In this document: piece after piece, positions 11,794-24,260 of the stretch
Numbering within the stretch: the first letter of the stretch is position 1
Layout of the letters: each line of letters begins with the position of its first letter
Assembly (NCBI GenBank): GCA_050084985.1
Contig: JBITNC010000002.1
Location: 27,218,001 to 27,282,000 of the forward strand
DNA from: Nageia nagi
Taxonomy: Eukaryota; Pinophyta
Direction of reading: 5' to 3'
Length of the DNA: 64,000 nucleotides
Made by a program: the position numbers and the translations under genes
Notes under the pieces: generated by a model
What the model saw: the letters and a program-made list of their open reading frames with translations, nothing else
Database searches by the model: none
What the model was told of the DNA's origin: nothing

Positions 11794-13330
11794 TTAATAC
11801 CCACTAAAGAATCCATAATGAAACTCACATAATATTCTCTGAGATTCATCATGAGTCACACATATTAATAGGGTTTGATCAAAAAAATTTCCATACATAT
11901 GATCATCTATCATGATAAACTTAAGGGCATGCAACTTGAATCTCCTACTCTGAAATCTGTCCAATGCTTCATGACACTTACTAGTTTGAAAATAAAAAAT
12001 AATTTGTTTAATCCAATCACTTTCTTCATTGAGTTGTTCATCCTTTAGAACAACAATCATATGTGATGTTTCAGCTATATTTTCATAGAGAGCCTTAACT
12101 CTGATAAGCTTGGTTGGCTTAATTTCTATATCATATTCCATTATTTTAGTAATCCAACCAACCTTTTCTTTAGCTAAGTTTCCTTGTATAACATAATTTC
12201 TTACATTTGGATGGATAGTAAATGCAAGGATTCTATTATGGAAGACATAATGCTTGAATTTTTTCAATCCTTTCATTATGGAAAATACTTGCTTTTCAAT
12301 AAATGAGTACCTTTACTGGTGTTGATGCAGTGTTTGGATATGAAAGGCAATCAGATATTATTCTTTGTTATCATCTTTCTATGCTAGAATTACAACAATG
12401 CTCCTATCTGCTCCATATGCGTACATGATGAAATCTTTTGACATATTAGGTTTTTTAAGCATAGGAGCTTTTGTTATAGCCCTTTTAATTTCTTTAAAGA
12501 CTAGTTTTGCTTTGCTTGACCAAGAGAATAAAACATCTTTCTTTAGAATTAAAGTGATTGGAGATACAATTTTTGAAAAATCATTAATGATTTTTCTAAC
12601 AAAATTGATCTGACCAAGGAATGATTGTAAGTCTTTTTGTTGGAAGGGAGTGGTAATGCTTCAATAGCTTTCATTCTATCTAGATCCATTGCTAATCCTT
12701 CCTTTGAGATAATGTGGCCAAGTAATTTTCCTTGGTTAACCATAAAAAATTAATTTTTTTGGATTAATTGAAATACTAAATTTTATGCATTTTTTAAAAA
12801 TGTGTCTAAGATGTTCTAGATGTTCCTTTCTATTTTTATAGAATACTATAATATCATCTAGATAGACTAGTATAATTTTATTTATTAATTCACCCAATGC
12901 ATGATCCATGGCCCTTTGAAAATTAGCTCCTACATTAGAAAGACCAAAAGGCATTCTTTGAAAAGTAAATATCCCCTATTTGGTTGTAAATGCAATTTTG
13001 TATTGATCTTCATCTTTCACCCAAATCTGGTTAAATACTAAGTAAACATCAATCATTGAAAAATAGCAAGCTCTGGCTATTGTATGCAAGATCTATTCCA
13101 TATGTGGGAGAGGATAATTATCTTTGAAAGATACTTGATTTAGATTTCTGAAATCAATACAAAGTCTGATTTCTCCACTTTTCTTTCTAACAAGAACTAG
13201 ATTTGCAACCTAAGAAAAATTCTTGATAGGATAAATAATTTTTGAATCAAGCAGCTTGATCAATTCATGTTTCATAGCTTCCTCTATTTTTGGGTTGATT
13301 GGTTTTTATTTTTGCCTGTATGGTTTAAAA
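11794..13330 (-). pseudogene. pol: Gypsy C reverse transcriptase and RNase H remnant
   Basis: Copies element RNA to DNA and removes the RNA strand. Reading the minus strand: an 'LVLVRKKSGEIRLCIDFRNL' block (about 13140-13200), 'DNYPLPHME' (about 13100), 'MPFGLSNVGANFQRAMDHAL' (12895-12954), and the catalytic 'VYLDDIIVF' (about 12840-12870) with both Asp residues kept. This is followed by a connection region and an RNase H-like stretch (11794-12276: 'KKFKHYVFHNRILAF', 'WITKIMEYDIEI'). At least five stops or frameshifts separate the open pieces. MPFGL...YLDD is a Gypsy signature. Confidence 0.85.
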
Positions 13331-14431
13331 TTTGGTTCAAGCTCAATTGTGTGTTAGATGACACTTTTATCATGTCTTAAGATTATCATAATTTCAAGCA
13401 ATTACTTTGAAAAATTTATGATGAATTTGAGACATAACAACTTTCTCTTCATCTAAAACTCTGAACCAACCTTTATATATTTACCGATTCTATTTCTAGT
13501 TCAACATAATTATCCTTTTGTATGGCCAAAGATTTAACCTTTTGGACATCTTCTGAATCAAATAATATTTCAAAAAAGAATAATCCTTTTGGTATAACAT
13601 TATTTTTAAGTTTAATAATATCTGATTCTTAGAAACAATCAAGTAATTCTTGAATACCAAAAGTGTGAGCCACTGCTTCATCCAAGAGAAAGTTCATAAT
13701 ATGCTCATCTGAGTCGAATACTTGGCAAAAATTTGTAACATTAGGTACTAAATGCCTACATTGAATTTTGACTCCAAGAGCTTATCTTTTATAATGAGCA
13801 GAATTATATCATACCTCTCTCCTTACAAGTGCATTAGCTATTTGGTTGTACCTTCTAGGAATAGATATAAAATTTATAGCCAAAAATGACTCTAATAAAT
13901 TCTAAACTCCATTTTTGTAGGTATTTAGATAATGATGTTTTGCACTAATCTAGTTTTTAACTTTCTTTATGATTAGTTTTCAATCACCATGTATAATTAG
14001 GCATCTGATGCCTATACTGATTGCTTTAGATAACCCTAAACAAAGGCATATTCAATAACATTATTTGTACAAATCATGTGAATATGAAGGAGAATTTTTT
14101 CATATGTCCCTCTAAATATTTGAATACAACTCCAACTCCACATCCATGCTTACATCTAGATCCATCAAAGTACATTATCCATATCTCATGTTCTTTTTCA
14201 ACTATGACTGAGATTGGCTAAGTATCTTCATATAAATAATAATTACCCATGCCAGCATTTGTGACTTGATAATTTAAATCATTTGTTAAAATAACTTCAA
14301 TTTTTAGTAGTGATTCTCTAAGTATTGCTTTCAAATATTTCCATAGGCTGGGGACTATTTAAATAGTTTTGTTCTATGATCTTCTTAAGATGAACAGTTT
14401 TGATGCCTTCGTTCAGAATTTTTACTTATTT
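13331..14431 (-). pseudogene. pol: Gypsy C pol linker, protease to reverse transcriptase
   Basis: Stop-ridden minus-strand stretch between the protease and the reverse transcriptase. By position it should be the N-terminal part of RT plus linker. The only long open piece (13496-13681) shows no family motif. Listed for completeness. Confidence 0.45.
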
Positions 14432-14734
14432 TTATTGGAAAAGAAGTAGCAGATGAGTATAGTCTAGAGCTAAGTACCCTCTCAATTTAGAATTGAATTC
14501 TTTAGAAATACATATTCCAAACAAAGGTGGAAGATCAACCATAATGATATCTTGGATAACACAAATGTCAAGGAATGTATTCAATGTTATTGGAAATCCT
14601 TTAACACTACCAACCACATCTATAGAGGAAGAATCTAATTGTATGACATTATCAATACATCTTGTAATATATAATTTCATTTTATTTGCAATAGCTTTAG
14701 GGATCATAGTTATTGCAGCTCCGATATCTATCAT
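14432..14734 (-). pseudogene. pol: Gypsy C aspartic protease remnant
   Basis: Retroviral-type aspartic protease that would process the polyprotein. The open piece begins MIDIGAAITMIPKAIANKM. The D-T/S-G catalytic triad is D-I-G, consistent with ACA to ATA, so the site is damaged although the fold signature (hydrophobic-hydrophobic-D-x-G-A) remains. It lies between gag and RT as expected for Gypsy. Confidence 0.7.
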
Positions 14735-16485
14735 ATAGTTATTTACTACTCAACATTCTATGGTGAAGGTCTTCTTATATCTATTGGAGTAGAATGGACA
14801 TCATCAGATATTGCAAAGATAGGATTTCCTTCATTTACCTTTTTTTACTATTCCTTAATTTCAAAGCTACTTGTAAAAGATCTAATTAACCTGGTATCTT
14901 TAATGCATCAAACAAAGTCATCTTAGAAGGAGTTTTTTTTAGTTCTTCTACAATATTATATGGAGCGTATGAGATAAACTTACTTGATTCTACTTGGTGT
15001 GTTTTTAATTATTAAGTGGCCTTTTCTTTATGATAATTAGTAATAAAAGGATACCTCAATGTACTAGGTCTCTCCTTTTTCAAGACTTCTTTTTTGGGTG
15101 CAACAGAGCTTATTTCAGCTGGGACATCAGTAACTAAATTTTGAGAAACATTGCCCAAGTGCTAGGAAATATTACTTAGATTTTTTGGTAATTGATATTG
15201 TTGATTCTGAGGTTGGGCTATGGGAGCCTTAGCTTTCTTAGGTTCAGATTGTATTGGAATAGATGCTTGATCTTATTGAGTGACTTGTGGTTGCTATGGT
15301 ACCATTGAAGAAGTAGCTCTACTCTGAACATAATTAGCTTATTCTCCAACATATCTCGGAAGCAAAAAATTTATGATTGTGAGATCAATAGTAGGATCTG
15401 ATGTAAGTTCCACCATCTGGTTAGAATGTAATCCCAAACACTGATGTTGATAAACTACATATGAATCTGAAAAATTAGGACCTAAACATGAGGAACACTA
15501 TTTTGTAATGCTCGAAGCAACACTTTTTGTAGAACTTATCATAATAGCATTTTTAATTATTTTAGGAATGCTTGACTATTCTAGCTGGTTTGCTTTGGGC
15601 TAGAATCTAGGTTGATACTAGTTATCATATATTCTATAATTAAAATCTTGATTTTCCCTTTCCTACAGAGTAAGCTTATTGGTAAGGCTCTTGATAGTTA
15701 CCTCTAACTAGCTTATTCTTTCCTCTTCTTGAGATTTAGCATCATTACCAACACTAGTAGCTGCAAGAGTAGGTAACGTTGGTACCTGATTTTGGATAAT
15801 AGGTTTAGGAGGAGGTGGTAACACTAAAACTTCAAGATGAGTAATTTGTAAAACTTGTTTAGGAGCTAATTTAGGAAATAAAGGCATAATGGTTCTAGGT
15901 TGCATATTTATATAGGATACCAAAGTACACTTAGAAGTTTTTGCTATCTGGTAAACATCTAGGAAGGTATCTCCTGACATAACAATCAACATGTTAAGGT
16001 TCGAGAGAAAGGCCTTCCTATAATACACTAAAGCTTGTGCATTTGTTGGTTTAATCTTTACTAGGATAGATTTCCATGTTCTCTCAAATCTAATATTAAA
16101 ATCATAAATGAACTCATGAGGATGTCTTTTGATACCTGCTATTAGGCTAAGGAATGTACTATCATCACCATTTGTAGCAAATATTTTAATTAAATCTTGA
16201 CATAACTCTTCTATGAATTTATAGATTGAGAATGAGAGTTCTTAACCATTTAGCTGCTCTACCTTTGAAAGAGTGTGATAATAACATATTCATCATAGTT
16301 TCATAAGTGATATCAAAGCTTGAAGCCAACAAGGATACATCTTGGCAATGTTCATATTGTGTTTTGCCAAACCCATCATATTTTGGCAAAATTTTGAATG
16401 CTACTTGAGGTATAGCAGGAGAGTTAGCATTAATAACTAAAGGATGACCATTATTATAAGCAAGAAATTCTATTGGATGAGCCAT
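14735..16485 (-). pseudogene. gag: Gypsy C gag remnant
   Basis: Capsid/nucleocapsid precursor. The N-terminal part (16219-16485) reads MAHPIEFLAYNNGHP... with a Gypsy gag-like 'YETMMNMLLSHSFKGRAAKW' stretch near 16240-16300. A second piece (15708-16028) ends in a Pro-rich linker. The rest down to the protease is Gln/Pro/Ser-rich and broken by stops, many at positions where the plus strand shows CTA, TTA or TCA. Confidence 0.65.
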
Positions 16486-16870
16486 ACTTAGAGTATGAAT
16501 AGTAGGTGAAGGATTCTCTAAGGTTGAATTGAATACAGTTCATAGTGGAATTACCCTTAAGGAAACTACTAGGGATACAACCCAGGAATTCTTTCACTTA
16601 ATCCTCCTATGAAGAACTAACAACTCTTGGAATCTAAGCTGTCTATGGGAAATTTTGGCACTACTTCTAGTAAGTCTGCATTCTAGAGATGTCAAGGTTC
16701 AAAAGTTGATTGGTTGACAATAGAGTCACCAATATGGCTAAAATAACCTTATAATATTTGAAGGATCCAATTGATAGCCCATCAGATATGGCTATTTGGC
16801 CTATCTACACCCACTAAATGTGTAATTTAGGTTGTGTCCCATCAAGCATGATAAAAATGAAACTATCTAT
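16486..16870 (-). other. Leader of Gypsy C
   Basis: Non-coding interval between the 5' LTR and gag. The bases next to the LTR do not fit the common tRNA(Met) primer site, and no other primer tRNA was matched with confidence. Confidence 0.45.
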
Positions 16871-18420
16871 TATTGATCAGTATAGTGTAACCTCAAAGGG
16901 TTTGATCTAGTTGAGTTCTCCATTACCAACAATGGTAGGTTCCTTGAGAGAGCAGAAGGTGGTGGGGATGTGGTCATGTTGGTATTCTACTCAATCTTCA
17001 TATTAGAGGTTGGTTCCTATCTATTATGAAGGTTTAAAGTAACAGAAAAGAGATAAAAAGGTAAAGAGTTACAAAGAAAAGATAAGCAAATTGAAGTAAA
17101 ACTTAAAACAAAAATGTATAACTTAGGCATTACAGCATAGGTAGTAATCCATAGCCAGGATCAAGAATAAGAAATAATCTTACCCTTGGAATCTCACAGT
17201 CACAATACATAACCACAACTTTAAAAAAACATCTCACACATTTGTTAAAATGTCTAACCCCTTTAACTTCTAATAGTTTACCATTTATACATTTTGCTCC
17301 CTAGTTGGGTCATTGGATCTCATTAATATACATAATTACTCATCTTGAATGAAGCAATCTAAGTAAAACTATTCATAATAAATACTACAATTGTGTTATA
17401 TTACATTAGTAAATAAGTACCAATAGCATGACTATTTAGAAATTTGCAAATTTTGAACAATCATATCCATAGAGTCATAATCCTTCTAACATGTAGTTGA
17501 TTTCTCCTTCTTCACCTTGTAATTGATTGAAGATGGCACTATAGCTAAGTAAGTAATTATTTGCAACTTGATAGGTATGATTTGGTACTATGATATGTTG
17601 ATAGATATCTACTTCTCTACAACTATTGATGATCCATGCTATAGATGTGAATGAATAGAGTAATGGGGTTTCTTGATCAATATATCAACTTGGTTCAAGA
17701 AGAAAATGCCATTATTATATGGAAATGAGTTGGAGTCAACATATTAACAAGGCCCGGGGGGTCAAACACCTAAGATCAAGTGGACCCAGATGTTACTTCT
17801 TACCCATTATTCTTACCTTAGTCTAGCAGGTTCTATTTCCTTTCTCCAGGCTTTGTTAATGATCTAGCTCTTTTGGGACCTGCTAATTTTAGCCAAAAAT
17901 TATGACATCATCGCTTAAAATTAGTGGGTTTTATTTGATATCTTTGTGAATCATCACCCATCATTACTTATTCTAGGACCTACTAATTTTAACCAAAAAT
18001 TATGATATCATCACATAAAATTGATGAGCTTTGTTTGATATCTTGCACTTGTATTTACAATAACTCCCAAACACTTTGTATTTATACAACTTCTAGACAC
18101 TTTGTATTTATACAACTCTTGGACACTTTGTATTTACACAACTCCTAGACACTGTATTTACACAACTCCTAGATACTTTGATAGGAAATTTATAAGGTAA
18201 AATATCTAAGATAAAGACTTACACATACAATAGTTAGATTATATAAACAATAGTTGACTATTAGCAATACCCAAAACTTTTCATATTAAGGGCTTATAAC
18301 AGGTTCATATTTCATGTTAAAGGGAATAGAATTTGGAATAGAAAGAATTTGTGAAAAGAATGAAGAAATAAAAGAATAGTATTATTACCCCAACTTAGAT
18401 TGCAATTTTGAAGGAATACA
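16871..18420 (-). repeat. 5' LTR of Gypsy C
   Basis: Begins TGTATTCCTTC on the minus strand and aligns with 4954-6421 over most of its length. It is 82 bp longer, partly because of a block near 17260-17400 that is missing or different in the 3' LTR. The many substitutions and indels between the LTRs mark an old insertion. Confidence 0.88.
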
Positions 18421-18425
18421 ATAAC

Positions 18426-18514
18426 GAACTAACCATGAAGGTGTACAGAAAATATCAACACTATACAACCAAAATAAATCATCTTAAGATTGAAGTTATC
18501 ATCGTAAACATGAA
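18426..18514 (-). repeat. Proximal half of the B hairpin repeat
   Basis: On the minus strand this carries TGTACACCTTCATGG followed by TTAGTTCG, then breaks at the Gypsy C junction. The complementary arm (GGAACTAG) lies at about 4935-4945 on the other side of C. This is the same repeat family found three times in D and nine times in A. Confidence 0.6.
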
Positions 18515-20160
18515 TTTAACCTTCACTCCCCCTTAAGGGCAACTTCACCAACCTAATAAATTCCCTAATATTACAGAATTGAGCTTCAAAAAGGGGCTTG
18601 GTGAGTAAATCAAATGGATTTAAGATTGATGGAAAATACTACAATTGTATAATACCATCCAAAACCTTCTACCTAATAAAATATGCTTATATTTTAACAT
18701 ATTTTATTTTTTGATGGAAAATAGGGTTATTTTCCAAAGCAATAGCTAACTGATTATCTGAACAAATTTGATATGGGTGAACTTGCTTATACCTAAGAAC
18801 TTGTAGAATATGCCTCAACCAAATAGCTTCCTAAGCTACGATTGACATGGCTTGATATTTTGCCTCTATGGTGGAGAGACCAATAGTAGGCTTTTTCTTA
18901 AAAGCCCAAGAGATAGCACTTGAACCAATGCTAATCACATAAGTAAAAGTTGATTTATTTTCATCTCTATCTCTTCCATATTCAAAATATGAGTACCTAA
19001 GAGAATAAAGGAGGGCAACTTGGAATACTTGAGAGCAAGATCCTTTGTTCTTGCAATATACCTCAAAATTTACTTAACAACAATGAGATGCTCAATATAC
19101 AATTTTTGCATAAACTATACCATAATATTTACTTCAAAGGCAATATATAACTTGGAGATAGTTAAATAAAGAATACTACCAATTAGTTGCTTGTAAGAAG
19201 TAGCATCTACCAATTGAGAGTTGGAGCTAAGAGAAAGAGTGATTCTATGAGAGATTGAGATCGCAGTAAGTTTGCACTCCTCCATTTTAAGACTTTGCAA
19301 TATGTATGATATATACTTTAATTGACTAAGGTAGGTACAATCTTTGTATTGGTACATTTACATACTAAGATAGTAGTGCAATAGACCAATATCAATCATT
19401 TCAAATGTTACATTAAGTTTGGGTATGCACTCTTGGATGATTTCACCATTATTTCTTGTTATAAAATGAGCATCCACATAGAGAAGAATTAATACCAAGG
19501 CTTATTAATGATTAAGAACATATATATTTGAATCAGAGACGCATAGAGAACTTAATTTCTATAAAGTATCTTGAAATATTTTTGTACCAAGCTCTAGGTG
19601 CTTGCTTAGGTCCATATAAAGAATTCTTTAGCATGCATACAAGGGACTCTTTACCTTCCATAATAAACTTTTCTAGTTGATTCATGTATATTTTTACATT
19701 TAAGTCACTATTGAGGAAAGCACTCTTAACATCAAATTGAAAAACTTTCCATCCCTAAGTTTCTGAAAGAGAAAAGATTAACTTGAATGTGGGCATATTT
19801 ACCATTGGAGCAAAGGTTTCCTCATAGTCAACTTCATGTTTCTGAGTGAAACCCTTATCTACTAACCTTGCCTTTTATTTCTAAATTTCTCCAACTAAAT
19901 TGTATTTGACCTTGTAAATACATTTATTTTCAATCACATTTTGTTCATTTGGATAAGGAACTAAGTCCCAAGTTTGATTTTTCATCAAAGCCTCATACTC
20001 CATTTTCATGGATTGCATACAACATTCATGCTTCAAAGCTTCCTTGAATGATGAGAGATTATTATTGCTATCAATTTGAAGAATAAGGATTTGTTTAATG
20101 TCATACTTCTTGTTATCCTTTATGTTGGAGATTTCTTCTAAGGTGACTTATCTAGATTGA
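18515..20160 (-). pseudogene. pol: Copia B reverse transcriptase and RNase H remnant
   Basis: Minus-strand homologue of the open pol frame in Copia A (30641-32077). The open piece 19115-19357 matches A residue by residue (YLSQLKYISYILQSL...). The RT catalytic box near 19465-19480 reads YVDA where A has YVDD, so the second Asp is lost. The frame ends near 18520 in the conserved SRGSE-type terminus that also closes A and D. Stops occur throughout. Confidence 0.82.
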
Positions 20161-21350
20161 TATCCAACTAGTTAGGTGCAATAGAAGAGTAATCAAGATC
20201 ATCTAGATCCTCATAAGAAGTAGATTCCTCAAGAAGTTCATTAAACTTTACATCCCTCGAGATAAATAGTACTCTATAATAAGAAGAGTAGAGCTTGTAG
20301 TCTCTATGCTAATTGTCATAGCCCACAAAGATGCACTTTTTGAATCTCTTATCCAACTTATTTTTTTTCTCATAAATAATGAAGGCATAGGCATCACAAT
20401 TAAAAATCATAAAGTGAGAGATGTTAGGTTTATCATACATGATTTTTCCTTTAACTACTTTCATAAGATACCTATTCAAGGTGTAGATCGCAATGTTCAT
20501 AGCTTCATCCTATAAGAAATTAGGGAGAATTATCAACATGCATCTAATGATTTCTTGAATGATTTTATTATTTCTTTTGACAACATCATTTTGTTGAGGG
20601 GTGTAAGGCATTGTGAACTATCTCTTGATTCTATATTTAGCACAATATTCATTAAACTCATTGCTATTATACTCACCCTCATTGTTAGATCTAAACATCT
20701 TAATTTTAAAGTTAATATGATTTTCATCTAAGGCTTCAAAATATTTGAACTTGTTAAAGGTTTGATCCTTGTGCTTAAGTAAATAACCAAATATCATCCT
20801 ACTAAAGTCATTAATGAGGGTTAAGATATAAGATGCTACTCCAAGAGACTTATTCTGAAATGAACCCATAAAATTTGAATACATAAGCTGAAGAGGTTGT
20901 GTTTCCCTTATTGCCTTATCTTTCTAAATTTTTTGCCTATTCATCTTGCCTAAGATGCACTTTTCACAAACCTTCCACAAGTTCTTGATTTTTCATGATT
21001 TGAATTCTTTTATGGTTAAGGTATCCTAATCGATGGTGCCAAAGATTGCTTGTAAAGAAAACATTCGTAGCAAGGCACATCTTTGTTGGCACTTGATCCA
21101 TAATGTAAAGATCATATTTCATTGATCCTTTTACCAAAGTGGTAAGTTCTTTCTTAATGCATCAAGAGTGTGAGTTGAACTCAAATGAGTATCCTTTCCT
21201 TGCAACTTGAATTACAGATAAAAGGTTCATACTGAGTTTAGGCACATAGACCATATTTTCTGTGCAACAACACACTCCTAATCCCTTGGAATTCGAGGAT
21301 TAAATTATCACTTATCACAACTACATCCTTTCTATACTTATAATTTTTTT
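20161..21350 (-). pseudogene. pol: Copia B integrase remnant
   Basis: Two open pieces cover the core: 20618-20884 ('LINDFSRMIFGYLLKHKDQT', then 'MFRSNNEGEYNSNEF', where A has LRSDNGGEY) and 20309-20500 ('LDKRFKKCIFVGYDN'). The DNG catalytic Asp is therefore Asn here. The zinc-finger part lies near 20880-21010. A TAG at about 20171 sits at the same place as a TAG in A (30328). Confidence 0.8.
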
Positions 21351-21638
21351 CAAATTTAACCTTTTCAAAATACATGTGATTAGTGCACCCAAAGTTAGTA
21401 ATACAATTATTCGAGAAAGTGTGAGACCTAGAGTAAAGACCATAAATAAAACCAGATTTATTATTTTTCTTCTTACCTTTGAAGTTGTTTGATTTTTAGT
21501 TCCTTTTCCACTTTTATCTTTCTTTTTCTTATAGCAATCTGATTTATTGTGACCATAGATACCATAAAAATTATAATTACTATCAAATTTGGCTTTGGTT
21601 TTGGATTTGTTAGATCTATCATGGCCATTTTATTATTT
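21351..21638 (-). pseudogene. gag: Copia B nucleocapsid and protease region
   Basis: Contains a degenerate CCHC knuckle (about 21530-21580, with Cys to Tyr changes relative to A) and the start of the protease region. It continues the gag frame broken by the 638-bp insertion at 21648. No intact motif remains. Confidence 0.65.
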
Positions 21639-22294
21639 GTTTCCACCATGGGGGGTTATTGTTAGGAAATGGTGAATAACACGTGACTCCTGCTAAGGGG
21701 TATTTTTAATATAAAGTTAAACTATTGGTATATCGACAAGTATTTTATAGGGGGAGGGGGTAAGGGTGTTTAAAGTCATACAATATATTTTTATCGAAAT
21801 AAAAAAAAGAGTGGGGTTAGTTTGGGGGGGTTATATTTAATTTTTATTCTAAATATATTATAACTTTAATTTCTCAAATTCCTTCAACTATATTAATAAC
21901 CACTTTTATTTTTATTTAGTTAATTATAACTATATTTATCAAATTCCTTCAAATAAATATTTTTCACTCCATCTTAGGAGTTATCATTTTGGGTGACTTT
22001 AAATAATGGGAGATGAGGGTTTTGATTGGCAAAGTTCTGGACTTCTATAATTCCAAACGATAATATCGAGTGATAAAACTACAAATGGGTATTCAAAATC
22101 GGTTCAATTTTTTTTGGTAAATGGTATGTTTTAAAAAAATATTAGTATTTATTATATAGGAGTTTACCATGAGGGGTTTAATAAATTAAAAGAGAAGGTG
22201 GTAAATTTGAAAAATAGAGGTTTTTTTAAGAAGCCCATGTATGCAGGTGTTATGAAGGCTTTGTATTAAGTGACCCCCCCACGTGGTTTCCACC
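21639..22294. mobile_element. Mutator-like non-autonomous element (638 bp) with 9-bp target duplication
   Basis: The insert 21648-22285 is bounded by identical 9-bp duplications GTTTCCACC (21639-21647 and 22286-22294) and interrupts the gag frame of Copia B, which reads through if the insert is ignored. The ends are related in inverted orientation (ATGGGGGGTTAT against CACGTGGGGGGGTCAC), G-rich and imperfect. Nine-base duplications are typical of the Mutator superfamily. There is no coding capacity, so it would depend on a transposase supplied in trans. The terminal repeats are short, so the superfamily call is moderate. Confidence 0.75.
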
Positions 22295-22443
22295 TTTCTT
22301 GAAATTCTTTTTCGAAGCATGGAAATATTTTTTTTAGTTGTTGAACTTATTTTTGAAGTGATTTTTTGGTGTTCCTAGCGTTAAAGAATTCTCCTTAGGA
22401 GAGGAGATCAATAACTTTTTGTTGAGAGTTTTCTCGTGTTTTA
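22295..22443 (-). pseudogene. gag: Copia B gag fragment between two transposons
   Basis: A short open minus-strand stretch encoding 'LKHEKTLNKKLLISSPKENS', the direct continuation of the gag frame that stops at 33831. It is homologous to 28650-28700 in A and 46095-46150 in D. Confidence 0.85.
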
Positions 22444-23339
22444 CACTACAAGAAAATAGGCATTGGGCATTAGGTATAACGTTAGGCCCCAATGTAATTT
22501 TTTAAAAAAATAAAAAGCTCTAAAGATATACTTAACGATAACATGTCTGTTAGTATTTTCGTCAGACATATCATTAGGTATATCATCAAACATATCATCA
22601 AAAAATTTACATTGAGAAAAAATAAATATGTTTGCATTTAAAAATAATAATTTTGCATTTTTTTGGTAATGATATTTTTTTATTTTTTGTATAAATTATA
22701 AATTAAATTTTTTAATTTAATTGAATGAATTTTTAAATTAATTAATTCATTATAGTGAATTTTATTGATTATATTTAATTGAATTAAATAAATATAATTA
22801 AATTGAAATAAATTAAATATTATTAAATTTAATAATGGAAGAAAAAAATTAAAACTCAAAGCATATTTTGTAAATATATTAAAAAGATAATATATAGATC
22901 ATGTATAAAATGTCAAAGTAAAAAATATATGTAAATATCAAAATTACATAGATGAAAATATATAAATGTATGTAAATACCAAGTCATATATGTAGATCAA
23001 AATGTATGAAATATTTGTAATGAACATGTACACTGATCACTATCATCAATACTATCATCTAATCTAGAAAACCTGCATGATCCTCATCATTATCCCCTAC
23101 TCTATATCGATCACTATCATCATGCTCACTGCCATGGTGTTCTTCCTCCTAATTTGTATCCATTGCAACCTCCTGATCAACAAGCATTGTGGAATAATCT
23201 TGCAAATGATAATTAAATAAATGTTAGTAAACAATCTATAAATTATAATTAATTAATTAATAGCATTTAAACTATTATGAATCAAAGATTTTATATTATT
23301 AGTGTGTTAAAAGAAAAAAATAGTATCAAATTATTTAAG

Positions 23340-23690
23340 TTAAATTTTTGCTAACCTACATCAAAATTTTAGTAACCTAATAAATCTAATCTAAGTCAAA
23401 TTTTAACTAACTAATAAGTCTAACATGAGTTAGATTATCAAGGTCCTAACTCTAACATAAGTCAATTTTTTATGAACCTAAGTCTAATCTAAGTCATATT
23501 TTTACTAACCTAGCTAAATAAAAATTTTACTAACCTAAGTCAAAGTTTTTCTAGCCTAAGTGTAACTTAAGTTAAATTTTTACTAACTTAAGCCTAACCT
23601 AGATGTCAAATATTTCTAATCTAAGTCATGTTTTTAAGAAACTAAGTCATATTTTTATTAGCTTAAGTCTAACCTTAAAACTAAAAATCC
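23340..23690. repeat. Degenerate CTAACCTAAGTC repeats inside the CACTA element
   Basis: Repeated variants of 'CTAACCTAAGTCAAATTTTTA', 20-40 bases apart. Non-coding, probably an old tandem array, running directly into the telomere-like block. Confidence 0.65.
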
Positions 23691-24260
23691 AAAAATCATG
23701 ATACCCTAATCCCTTAAACCTTAAGCTACTAAACCCTAGAACCCTTAAGCCCTTAAAATCTAAACCCTAAACCTTAAAATTGGAAAACCTCAAACCCTTA
23801 AACCCCTAAAAGCCTAAAAACCTTAAACCATAAACCCTATAACCCTAACCCTAAATCTTAAAATCCTAAATGCTAAAATCGTAAAATCATAAACCCTCAA
23901 ACCCTAAGCTAGTTTTTTTAGTAAAATATTTTCTAAATTTTAAGGTATTTCCTAAAATCCATAGGATTTTTTTTGAAATTATCTAAAAATGGAAAAAAAA
24001 CCCTAAGGTTTTTCCCAAATTTCATAAAAAACGTAGAGTTTGTTTTACTAGGAATTTGGTAAATTCTTAGGGTTTTACCAAATTATCTAGGGTTTTTACC
24101 AAATTATAGAGAATTTGGTAAAAACCCTATAAATATTAGTGAATTTGGTAAAAATCTTAGGTTTTTTTTTTCAAATTCTTTAATAAAAGCATCAAATTTA
24201 TAAAATACCCTAAGATTTTTTCCAAAACCCTAGGGTTTTTACTAGTTTTAGGTAGATTTA
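23691..24260. repeat. Telomere-like CCCTAAA variants and AT-rich inverted blocks
   Basis: Between 23691 and 23910 there are more than fifteen variants of the plant telomere heptamer CCCTAAA in one orientation, none arranged as a perfect long array. From 23910 to 24260 the reverse type (TAGGGTTTT) alternates with AATTTGGTAAAA blocks, giving inverted-repeat potential. This is an internal part of the CACTA element, not a telomere. Confidence 0.65.

Larger units (their letters stand above)
4954..18420 (-). mobile_element. Gypsy LTR retrotransposon C (13.5 kb)
   Basis: Large Ty3/Gypsy element on the minus strand: LTRs of 1550 bp (5', right) and 1468 bp (3', left), then in order gag, aspartic protease, reverse transcriptase, RNase H, integrase with a GPF/Y-like tail, and a long accessory reading frame before the 3' LTR. 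It is flanked by GTAAC (4949-4953) and ATAAC (18421-18425), a 5-bp duplication with one transition. It inserted in the hairpin repeat of Copia B. No TGGTATCAGAG-type primer site follows the 5' LTR, so its primer tRNA is unresolved. The size and the extra 3' reading frame recall the Athila/Tat branch, but the clade is not established. Confidence 0.9.

Noticed and set aside
23691-23910. True telomere or chromosome end
   Set aside because: The heptamers are degenerate and not in a continuous array, and they lie between the two ends of a CACTA element.
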